A stretch of DNA of 64,000 nucleotides from Antilocapra americana (taxonomy: Eukaryota > Chordata > Mammalia > Artiodactyla > Antilocapridae). A program made the position numbers and the translations under genes. The notes beneath the pieces are model-generated. The model saw only the letters and a program-made list of their open reading frames with translations, was not told where the DNA came from and searched no databases. How positions within the stretch are numbered: the stretch's first letter is position 1; every line of letters starts with the position of its first letter. Below, one piece after another: positions 22,001-34,000 of this stretch. The stretch spans positions 1,817,610 through 1,881,609 of the forward strand of contig ML664159.1 of the NCBI GenBank assembly GCA_007570785.1. Reading direction: 5' to 3'.

Positions 22001-25000
22001 AGATGGTGACTGCAGCCATGAAATTAAAAGATGCTTGCTCCTTGGAAGGAAAGCTATAACCAACCTAGACAGAATATTAAAAAACAGAGACATTACTTTG
22101 CCAACAGAGGTCTATCTAGTCAAGGCTATGGTTTTTTCAGTAGTCACGTATGGGTGTGAGAGCTGAAGAATAGATGCTTTTGAACTGTGGTGTTGGAGAA
22201 GACTTGAGAGTCCCTTCTGCAAGGAGATCAAGCCAATTGAATCTTCCATCCTGAAGATTCACTAGAAGGACTGATGTGGAAGCTCCAATACTTTGGCCAC
22301 CTGATGCGAAGAGCTGACTCCTTAGAAAAGACCCTGATGTTGGGAAAGATTGAAGGCGGGTGGGGACAGGGACGACAGAGGATGAGATGGTTGGGCGGCA
22401 TCACTGACTTGATAGACGTGAGTGTGAACAAGCTCTGAAAGATGGTGAAGGGCAGGGAAGCCTGGCATGCTGCAGTCCATGGGGTCGCAGAGAGTCGGAC
22501 ATGACTGAGCAGTTGAAACACAGCAGTACCTCATACTTTTGAGTACAAGTGGTGAGGGCAGAAGTCCTTGTTCTTGATCTTAGTTGGGGAAGAAAGCATA
22601 TAGTCTCACTGTTAAGTGTGGTGTCAGCTATGGGTTTTTCATAGATGCTCTTTTACAAACTAAGGGCATTTCCTTCTACTCTTAGTTTGTTGATTGTTTT
22701 TATTATGAAAAGATGTAGGATATTTGACAAATGCTTTTTCTCTGTGTATTCAGATGATCATATGGTTTTTGTTTTTCATTGTGTTGATATATTAACATTA
22801 GATTGATTTTTGGATGTTAAACCAAATTTACATTCCTGGGATAAATCTCACTTGGCAATGGTGTATAATCCTTTTTTATAAGTTGCTGAATGGGCTTCCC
22901 TGTCAGTCCAGTGGTTAAGAATCTGTCTACCAACACAGGGGACAGGGGTTCCATCCTTGGTCTCCGAAGATTCCACATGCCATGGGGCAACTAAGCCTGT
23001 GCGCCACAACTACTGAGCCCACCGTCCTAGAACCTGTGCTCTGCAACAAGAGAAGCCGCTGCACTGAGAAACCCGGGCCCTGTAACTAGACAGTGGCCCC
23101 TGCCCGCTGCAACTAGAGAGAACGTGTGTGCAGCAAGAAGGAATTAGTGCAACCAAAAAAACATTGTTTTAATTAATAAAAATAAAAAGTTGCTGGATTT
23201 GGTTTGACAGTTTTGTTGATTTTTGTATCTATATTCATAAGAGGTAATGGCTTCGAGTTTTCTTGTGATATCTTTGGTTTTGATATTAGGACAATACTGG
23301 CCTCGTAGAATGAGTTTTGGTATACTGTTGACTTTTTTTTTTTTTTTTTTTTGTCCATACCATGCAGCTTGAGGGATCATAGTTCTTGGACCAGGGGTCA
23401 GAGCTGTCCTCACTTCAGTGGAAGCTCAGAGTCCTAACCACTGGACTATCAGGAAATTCCCTATCATTCCCTTTTTACTAAACTTGGCTTTTTGTGATCA
23501 GTTTTTGGACTGAGACCCTAGATTACATTTTAGCTGACCATTTTCATATTGGTACTTTACTGTAATGAGCTGTGAGATACATTCCTTCCAAGTGCAACAC
23601 CTGATTGAGCAAAATAAGGCACAAGACTTAGCGCATTGGACTGAAGAAGGTATTTCTTTTAGAGGTAATTGGTATACATTGAGTGGATATAGCTTGATTT
23701 AGACTAGAAAATTTTAGAGTTAAAAGCATAAATTTTTAATGGATGATTAATCAGTCTGCTTAAGTAGATTTAACTTGATAGATTTTTGGTTTTGAAACAG
23801 GAGTGGCTCTTAGATTTGAGCATTAGCCTTGTTATTGACAGCATAGCAGAGCTTGACCATCCAGTGCCCCTGAGGGCTGAGGGTTATATTGCTTATTGTA
23901 GCATTGTCTTTCAGTTTGTGGAGAGAAATGGTAGTTTGAAAAAGGTCACTAATAGGTGATTTCTTTTGCTTATTGTTATAGAAATAAAATGCACATGTAG
24001 TGAAGTGCTCAGATCTTTTAAGTATACAGTTTGAGTTTTGGCACATATGTGTACCCATGTAATCATTACCCCATTGAAGATACAGAGCAGAACCATCACT
24101 CCCAAAGTCCCCTTGTGCCCGTGGCAGTCAGTTCCTCTACTCCTTCAGCATCAGCCACTGTTCTGATTTCTATATCTGTATACTAGTTTTGTTCATTTTT
24201 GAATTTTGTGTCAGTGGAATCATACAATGATTCTGGTTTCTTTTACATAATATAATGTTTTTGAGATTTTATCTATGTAGTATGTATCAGTGATTTGTTC
24301 ATTTATTATTATGTAGTATTCCACTGTAAGGATATACCAGAATTTTTTTATCCATTCATATGTTGATGGCTGTTGGGATTGTTTCCAGTTTTGTGGGCAT
24401 AGGTATTCGTTTCTCTTTTGTAAATACCTAGGAGTGAAATTGCTGAATCAGAGGATAGCCCCTAATAGGTTTGGTATTCCCCATTTCCTGCAGCTTGAAA
24501 TACTTAAGCTGTAATAATAGACTACTTGATGCTTGGAAGAGATAAGACTTGATACAGCAAAACAAATTTTTTAAAAGTTTCAGTATAATGTTTTATCCTT
24601 AAGATATTTTTAAAGTATCTTACTCAGCTGTATTTTAATCAGAATAGCATGTGGTTTGTGGACAAGCAGGCTTCTTTTAGATAGGTTTATAAAACAGTAG
24701 AAATGAACCACTAGTTTATTTGATAGTATAGTTTGAATTTTAGATAAAAATAATTGGATAGTAAAGCTGATTAAAATGAATAGAATTTGAAGCATTGTGG
24801 AATTAACAAGATTGGGTGTTTTAAAAAGGCAACCTTGGCATTGATGTACTATTTTCATATTAAAACTGTTTTCAGATATTAGGAAAGAAAATTTCTATCA
24901 ATTTGTCTCTGAGACATATTATTATGTCTAGTCTGGTATCTTGAGTTCACCATGCTTGGCCTTCCAGAGGTTATTTTATAGTGCTTCTAAGTGGTTTCTC

Positions 25001-28000
25001 TTTCCTGATATAGTTCCTTCCTTCATTATCCCCTAAAAAAAAGAAGTATGCAATTGTATTTTAACCTCTAAAGGCAAAGATTCCATGTAATATGTATTTT
25101 GAAGTCATGATCATAGAGAACTAAGCATGATAATAACCATCTTGTACAATTTCCCATACATTCTTATATATTTCTGCTATAAATGGCCAGGGAAAGCAGA
25201 ATCATAATTTGTTACTGATTTATAACCTGCCACGAATGCTTTGCTGTTAGATGGCTTTTTAAAAATTTTACTTTAGGCAGATTTAGAAACATTTTCAGAA
25301 AAACACGTGATGCCTACTTCTTGCTCAAGGGTTTATGGGTGAGCTCAGCTGAGCTCCACTACTCTCATCTTTTGCTTGGACTAGTAAGTAGCTCATAGTG
25401 TTTTTGTGATGATGACAGAAGCACAGGAGACAAGTGGAAACATTAAGATGGCTTAAGGTTTGGCACACTGTCACTTCTGCCCTCATTATGTTGACAAAAG
25501 CAGGTCTCATGGTTGAGCCCAGTGTCAAGAGTATGGAAATACATCCTGCCTAAACCAGGACAGATTGCAAAGTGCCACTACAAAAGACATGAATGTAGGG
25601 AATAGTGAAGAATTAGGGTCAGTGTAGTCTGTTGCATATGGAAAAGTTAAAAACACGAAGAAGTAGAGCAAAGAGTATAATGTCCCGTCATTCGGCTCAG
25701 CAGTTATAAAATGTGGTTAGTTTTCCTACACACATTTACATAGTGCCTCATAGTAAGAGTTGCATATATCTGTAAATTTCTTCACTGTTTTCTTAAGTCA
25801 GTCTCCCAAAGCAACAGAAATAAAAACAAACTAATGAGATCTAGTCAAACTTACAAGCTTTAGTGCAGCAAAGGAAACCATACACAACGAAAAAACAGCC
25901 TACAGAATGGGAGAAAATATTTGCAAACAGTGCGACTGACAAGGGCACCACAGTTCAAAAGTATCAATTCTTCAGCACTCAGCTTTCTTTATAGTCCAAC
26001 TCTCACATCCATACATGACCACTGGGAAAACCATAGCTTTGACTAGACGGACCTTTGTTGGTAAAGTAACGTGTCTGTTTTTTAATATGCTGTCTAGGTT
26101 GGTCATAGCTTTTTTTCCCAAGGAACAAGCGTCTTTTAATTTCATGGCTGCAGTCACCATCTGCAATGATTTCGGAGCCCAAGAAGATAAAGTCTGCCAC
26201 TGTTTCCACTGGTTCCCATCTGTTTGCCATGAAATGATGGGATCAGATTCCATGATCTTAGTTTTTGAATGTTGAGTTTTTAGCCAACTTTTTCACTCTC
26301 CTCGTTCACTTTCATCTAGAGGCTCTTTAGTTCTTTGCTCTGTACTGTAAGGATGGTGTCATCTGCGTATCTGAGGCTATTGATATTTCTCCTGGCAGTC
26401 TTGATTCCAGCTTGTGCTTCATCCAGCCCAGCATTTCACATGATGTGCTTTGCATATAAGTTAAATAAGCAGGGTGACAATATACAGCCTTGACATACTT
26501 CTGTCCCGGTTTGGAATCAGTCTGTTGTTCCATGTCCAGTTCCAACAGTTGCTTCTTGACCTGCATACAGATTTCTCAGGAGGCAGATAAGGTGGTCTGG
26601 TATTCCCATCTCTTTCAGAATTGGCACAGTTTGTTGCAATCCATACAGTCAAAGGCTTTGGTGTAGTCAATAAAGCAGAAGTAGATGTTTTTCTGGAACT
26701 CTCTTGCATTTTGGATGATCCAGCGGATGTTGGCAATTTGAACTCTGGTTCCTCTGCCTTTTCTAAATCCAGCTTGAACATCTGGAAGGTCACAGTTCAT
26801 GTACTGTTGAAGCCTGGCTTGGACTCCCAGAATTTTGAGCATTACTTTGCTAGCGTGTGAGATGAGTACAGTTGTGCAGTAGTTTGAACAGTCTTTAACA
26901 TTGCCCTTCTTTGAGATTGGAATGAAAACTGACCTTTTCCAGTCCTGTGGCCACTGCTGAGTTTTCCAAATTTGCTGTCATATTGAGTGCAGCACTTGCA
27001 CAGTATCATCCTTTAGGATTTAAAATAGCTCTGCTGGAATTCCATCACCTCCACTAGCTTTGTTCGCAGTGATGCTTCCTAAGGCCCCCTTGACTTCATA
27101 TTCCAGGATATCTGGCTCAAGGTGACTGATCACACCATCATGGTTATCTGGGTCATGAAGATCTTTTTTGTATAGTTCTTCTGTGTATTCTTGCCACCTC
27201 TTCTTAATATCTTCTGCTTCTGTTAGATCCATCTTTGCATGAAATATTCCCTTGGTATCTCTAATTTTCTTGAAGAGATCTCTAGTCTTTCCCATTCTAT
27301 TGTTTTCCTCTATTTCTTTGCACTGATCACCAAGAATGCCTTTCTTATCTCTCCTTGCTGTTCTTTGGAACTATGCATTCTTATGGGTATATCTTTCCTT
27401 TTCTCCTTTGCCTTTAGCGGCTCTTCTTTTCTCAGCTATTCATATTGCTAAAAGTAGAATTACCACATGATCCAGCAGTCACACTCCTGGGCATATATCC
27501 AGACGAAGCACTAATGTGAAAACATACATGAACCCTGTGTTCATAGCAGCATTGTTTACAATAACCAAGACATGGAAGCACCTAAATTTTCTTCAGTAAA
27601 TGAAAGGATAAAGATGTGGTTATATGTACGCAATGAAGTACTACTTAACCATAAAAGAATGCAGTAGTGTTGTTTGCAGCAGCATAGATGCAGCTGGAGA
27701 TTATCATACTAAGTAAGTCAGAAAGAGAAAAATACTGTATGATATCACTTATATGTGGAATCTAAAATATGACACAAATGAGCCTATCTGTGAAACAGAA
27801 ACGGACTCACAGTCATAGAGAACAGACTTGTGGTTGCCAAGGAGGAGTGGTTGCGGGGAGGGATGATGTGGGAGGTTGGGGTTAGCAGATGTAAGATGTT
27901 ATATCCAGAAAGGATAAACAAAAACGTTCTACTGTATAGCACAAGGAATTATATATGTTCAATATCCTATGATAAACCATAATGGAAAAGAATGTTAAAA

Positions 28001-31000
28001 AGGATGTATTAATATATATATATATACACACACATCCTTTTTAATATATATATAACTGAATCACTTTGCTCTACAGCAGAAATTAACATTGTAAATCAAC
28101 ACCTTAATTACCAAAAAAGTCATGTATGTCTGGTCTCTATTTTCGTAGTTAAGATTTAGCAGGGTGTTGCCATCTTACCCATCCATTGTCAAATTTCCCA
28201 TCAAGTCTTTAGTGATTTTAATAGCTAACATCTAGTTCTGTGCTTCTCATAGATCTGCAATAAAGAGCCAGTTTTTAAAAAAGTTTTCAGTTTTACCATG
28301 GCTGCTATCTTTGTAAAGTATTTTTAGATAAATGAAATTTAAAACTAAAGGCTCCAAATTTTTATTATAGATTCAAGGAAATAAAATTGCTGTCAAGTTG
28401 TTATGTAAGTTTATGAACGCACTGCTTTATTTCTTAAGAACCGGTGGCAGTTTGCAAACCAGCACTGGTCCTTTTGTCGACTGTGGTAGCTTAGGTCCAT
28501 TATTTTATGAGAGATTACAAAATGGTATTCTAATTCTGTTCTTTCTGGAACTGTTTATAAAGAACTTTCTCTCATCTACTAAATGGTTATTTGTGGCCAA
28601 GTTGATAGTAGAAAGGCAGAATGCATGCTTGATTCCTTCCCTGACTTTCACCAGTTTTGTTCATAGTTTTTTCAAGTTCTATTAACTCAGGATTATTTTC
28701 AACAAAGTGTAGTTCGGGCACATGCTACAGTAGAAAGGGCAAGATTAGAAAGGAGGTTGGGTTTATGAAGTATAATAGTTGCATCTTGAAAAATGGTCTG
28801 TGTGCTAAGTAACTGAAATTAGGACATTCTACTGTTTAAACTTTTAAGTTTTTCTTAGGAAAAATGTACTGATCTCTTCTAAGCTAAGGTTACTTCTTAG
28901 AATTTTTTTAGGAGTAGTAATTAGAGACAAAATTGAGTCTGTTCACAAACTCAGTGTATTTAAGAAGAGGTAGCTGTTTGATTATCTTTTATCTCTGCAT
29001 GGGAAGTGTTGTCATCTGAGGTCATCTTTAGCACACTGATAGTATGGGGAGATGAGCTGAAGGGGGGCAGTGATGTTTGGATATATAAATCTATATTATA
29101 GATCCTTGTTTCTTTGCAAAGAACCTTTGGTTCTTGTTCATGTGAACAGGCTACGCACACTTGAGTCACCAAGTAAGTGTTTTTTTGTTAAAATAGTAGA
29201 TCTCAGTCATAAGTCAGAGATCTCAGTACAGAGTCAGTCAGGAAATCTAAAGGTCAATATAAAAAAAAAAAAACCTGTGAGGAGTGGAACTAAATAAATA
29301 ATGAGACTGAACATGGTTCAAAACTTTTCCTTCTAATATTGTAATGGTATGACAGCAGTTGTTACTGAATGTTGTTTGTGTGTGTTTGTATAAATTGCTA
29401 ACTTTTAGAAGTAGGATGATTTGGGCTAATTAATAATGGTTTAGATTTATCTAGAGATACCTTTGTTCCTGTGTTCCTCAGTTGGCTAATGCTTATCATC
29501 AAATGGGAAAAGTAGTTATAGTAAAACTTAAGGATTGAAAAAATCATGAGATAAACAATAGTGTATTTTGATTTTAGCCAACAGTACCAAGTTTTCTTAA
29601 TTTAAAACTGGTTACATAAATGAAGTTTGTCAACCAAATAACATTGCTGTAACTTTCTGCAAAGACTTCTTTTAGGGTCATTGAAATCCAAAGGGAAAAT
29701 AGATAGTTGATTTAAAAAGATTTAAAAATTGGAATTAGCAATTGTGACATGGGAGTGAATTTTATTTCCTCTGAAGTTAGAAAAGAAAGGTAATAAACAG
29801 TTGTGTGCTTACTTTCTTACCCAGTGATCATATGTCTCAGTTAAACCCATTAAACTATATTTGGCATTAGAACTATATTTACCTAAGAAGTTAAATTCCT
29901 CAGAAACTTCCATGGATAGAGTTTGTGTTTATGGGTCTGTTTGCTGTCTTTTAAGTAGGTGCTAATTATAGTGGTAGTAACTGCCCCACTGACTATATAG
30001 TCCATGGGATTCTCCAGGTCAGAGTACTGGAGTGGGTAGCCTTTCCCTTTTCCAGGGTATCTTCCCAACCCAGGGATCAAACACAGGTCTCCCACATTGC
30101 AGGCAGATTCTCTACCAGCTGAGCCACCAGGGAAGCCCCAAAATACTGGAGTAGGTAGCCTATCCCTTCTCTAGTGGATCTTCCTGACCCAGGAATCAAA
30201 CTAGGGTCTCCTGCATTGCAGGCGGACTCTTTTCCAGCTGAGGTAGCAGAGAAGCCCGTGTCCAGACTACACCGCTTTTTGATTTGTTGACTTAGATAGT
30301 ACATTCAGACTGTGTTCATTATGCTCCGGAACGGTGCTCACTTGAACTTGCTTATTAGTACATTTATAGATAGGGGTGAAAAGAACTTGGAATGACTTTG
30401 AAGAGTCAAGAGACATAGTTTATTCAAAAAAAGATCAAGGTGTAATCAGAGTTACTACAAATTGGTCAGTAAAGGAGAATAAATTAGAAGGATTATGGAA
30501 ATGATAGTAGCATAATTGCAGATAACATGCAGTAACAAAGTAGGAATGTTGAATAACCGCTAGCTTGAAATCTCATTAGGAAAAAGTGTTTCCTCAGTGT
30601 ATGAGCTCATTAACAAACCAGGAGCAGTAAAAGGCTAAGATAACACTGTATGTCACTAGGGACTTGTATTTCACAAACGTTTTGAACACTGAAAACCTCA
30701 AAACATAGTAGTTTATTGAAATATTTGTTGAGGAGGCCTATAGGTTACATACTTAGATTAAACAAGATAAGAGAAAAAGAAATGCAGACAAATTGATCAA
30801 AAGGATCAAAAGTTAGGGATCATAATTTAGGCAACATGAGACAGTCAGTGCTAAGTGAGCATTGCTTCAACAACTAAATGTGTATACAGTGTTGCATATT
30901 ATTGCATCAAGGCATAGTTCATGACTTCTAGATTTTTCTCATATGTATGACATCATTTCCTAAAGGCATTTTATACATTTACTATGTAAAATGAACAACG

Positions 31001-34000
31001 GTGTAATTGTCACTTGTATTCAATGGTTGCACCTGGAATTTTATATATATATTTCAGAGACTCAGACTTTTAATTTACTCTATTTTTAATTAAAATATTA
31101 TTTATTTATTTGGCTGCATCAGGTCTTAGCTGCAGCAAACAGGATTTTCCTTCTGGTGCACAGAATCTCCAGTTTCGACATTTGAGCTGAGTTGCTCTGT
31201 GGCTTGTGGGATTTTAGTTCCTCAACCAGGGATTGAATCCACGTCCCCTGCATTGCAAAATGGGTTCTTAACTACTGGACTGCCAGGGAAATCCTGACTT
31301 AGACTTTTAAATTTATTTTTATTTTTGGCTGGGTCATGTGGCATATGGGATCTTAGTTTCCCAACCAGGGACTGAACCCATGGCCACTGCAGTGGCAGTG
31401 CTGAGTCTTAACTATTGGATGACCAGTGAAGTCCCTGGACTTAGACTTTTTTAGAAGAATCATACTACTTAGGTATAGAGAAAGGATATCTATGTATCTG
31501 TCTATGTGAAATAAATTGGTTTTCGTATAAATCAATTTAATGTGAACTTTCTTCACATTTAGCCTGACTTCTCAATTACTTTTTGACTTGAGTTGTCCGG
31601 GTCTTGTTTTTCTCAGATCATTTGTTCCATCAAGAATTTTGATGATTCGTTATTTCTTGTGAGTGCTCAATCACTTCTGGGATTTTTTTCCCAGACCATT
31701 GACAACTCATTCTGGGATTTTTTTTGCTAGTATTTCCTTGTTCTTACCAGAAGGTGTTTTGAAGAAGTTTTTGGAAGTTTTGACAGATAACAACCAGAAC
31801 TCAGTCCTTCTTCAAATGGTTTTTAAATGTCATGCGGACTGAAGTGTTGAGGGATTGCACTTGTTCAGTCATATCACTAGAAATAAAGAATCACTATACT
31901 TTCTAGGGATCTTACTCAACTCATAGACTGCATAGAGAAATGTACTTGAGCTGTATCAAGCTCCAGCATGTCTATTCTAGATGACTTTCAGCCAGACTCA
32001 CCTGTATTTCTTTCTCTGAACTCTTGGGACATCTTTCTGCTCTAAGGCAAATTTCCTGAGAGATTCCTGGAATCCCTTTTCCTTAGAAGATTTTATGTCA
32101 GCATATGTATAACTATCACCATGGCAGTGACAGCTTTGTCATTGGGCTAATAGAAAATCTTAAGCTATAGCATGATTTCAGAGATGTCTGATTTCTTTTA
32201 GTGACATATTTGAGATTGATTCAGAGGACAGTATACTACTATGTGGGACTGTGGAGAGTTTAAAAGAGCATTTTAGGCTTAAATGTAGGCCAAGGCCTCA
32301 TAGGACTTGGAAAGTATTTTGGATTTTATTGAACTTTATTCTAAGGGAAAGTCACTATAGGGTTTTAAGCAGAGGGAAGACTTGAATCAGATTTTTTTTT
32401 AAATAGGTGCAAAATCATGTAAATCAAGTGATCAAAGTCGCTATCACCAATAATGGAACAAAATGCCACTGTGTCCTTGCCATTGTATGACATCAGGAGA
32501 AGGTGGTGTAAAATCATCACCAATGTAAAATCTCTGCAAGAAACAGAAGTTTGTCTAGAATCTTATCATGAGGTAGGAAACAGATCCTGGTGTGGGTCAT
32601 TCTACAAAAAGAATTAAAAAATTTAAAAAATGAAATCTCTGAAATTAAAAAAATGACAGTGTCATGAAAGACCATAAAAAGCTGAAAAGGTGAATAATTC
32701 TAGGTTAATTGTTGAAAGTTTGTGGTCTTTGATAAGAGTTCTAGAATTAAAAAATCCATAAAAGTATTTGTGACATTTGGGAGAATTTGTATATAGATAC
32801 TATCGGTGTTAAATTTCTTGGATATGAAAATAGTATTGTAGTTATGTAGGAGAATGTCCCTGGTACATGGTGAAAAATATCTTGGAGAGTGAAATATCTA
32901 CAATTTGCTTTCCAGTTGTTTAGGGGGAAAATATATAAAGCAAATGTGGTAGAATGTTACTAATGTTATATTTAGTGGAGGATGCTGTTAACTGTACCAT
33001 ACTTTCAAATTTTGTAGGTTCAAAATTTTTCAAAATAAAAGGACGGTATAACAAGCAAGAGCTAGAGTCTGACTCTTTAACACTTTAAGCTGTAGGTTCC
33101 AGTGTCATTCAGCATTGTATGTGAGGTGATGGTCTCTCGTAGAAAAGCCTTTAGTGAAGTTGATTTGTCTAAAGTACCTGAGATGTTGGATAATTTTGTC
33201 AATAAATTGTACTATTTTTTTAGTTATAGGTGTGGTGACATTAGATTGATAAATGTCAAACTTCTAATAGCCTTTTGGTAATGAAAGGATTATTCTGAAT
33301 AGTTGAGATTCTCAGATCACTAAAATAGGTGTTGGTGAGTGTTTTTAAAATCTTTCTTAACCCTAAAACTTTCTAATTTTAACAGTTGAAGACTTCTGAT
33401 TTGAAAGACCTTTTAAAGACAACTACTTGAATAAACTTAGTATTGATGAAATTCAGTTTCAAAAATCATTTATAAAATAGTACTTTTCTCAGACATGAAC
33501 AGAACATTATTTTACCCCGGTAAGAAAACTTTTTAAAATAATAAAGCTTACCCCTTTTAAGTACCAAAATATTAAAAAATAAAATAACTTTGAAGGTTAT
33601 TTACCCACTTTCCTTCTGCAGTGCTAATTATTTTGTGGTTGGAAAAGCTTACATTTTAGTTCTATCTCTAGGCAACTGACATTTTCTTTATCTGTAAAAC
33701 AAATGCATTATGAATAAGAAAATACACAAGACCCCTAAAATAATAGGTATAGGCTGTTACTTCCCTTCTTTTACTTTATTTAAAAAATTTTCATTGTAAC
33801 ATAAGACATATCAAGAAAACTACATAACAGATGTATAGTTGATTGCATTAAGTTTTTACCCAAAATAGTCAAGATTTTTTTTTTTTCTATGAAGCCCAAT
33901 AATATTGTAAAGGATATGTCTTGGGATTGATCCTTTTGGGTTTTAGTCTGATTTTTATTCATATTCTTTCATCCCTTGCATACCTTTTGTCTCATTTAGA

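Larger units (their letters stand above)
19060..23329 (-). mobile_element. Long antisense L1 copy, fragmented by nested insertions
   Basis: Antisense L1 3'UTR and ORF2 sequence can be followed in order. Marks are 'gtgcaaccatcaccacagtc' (19160), 'tttatggatccagcactg' (19655), 'tgctgggtcatgg' (19810), 'tttgatttgcatttccctaatgac' (20061) and 'gcttgttttggctattcttgca' (21158). After a BovB insertion come 'ttgacaaatgctttttctctgtg' (22722), 'gggataaatctcacttgg' (22839) and 'gttgctggatttggtttgac' (23190). Inserted in it are five Bov-tA-family pieces, a BovB fragment and a CHR SINE, each described separately. It is a dead element. Confidence 0.75.
25800..28105 (+). mobile_element. Sense L1 fragment interrupted by an antisense BovB
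   Basis: Left part 25800-25950 matches the C-terminal ORF2 region ('gcaaaggaaaccatacacaac', 'gggagaaaatatttgcaaac'). Right part 27440-28105 is L1 3' sequence ('aattaccacatgatccagcag', 'gatatcacttatatgtggaatc', 'ctttgctctacagcag'). Roughly 0.4 kb of L1 expected between the two parts is missing. Confidence 0.7.

Noticed and set aside
29985..30257. Two similar blocks that might suggest a CRISPR-like or tRNA array
   Set aside because: They are tRNA-derived SINE halves in antisense orientation. They have no regular spacer and no intact tRNA cloverleaf, and the genome is mammalian.
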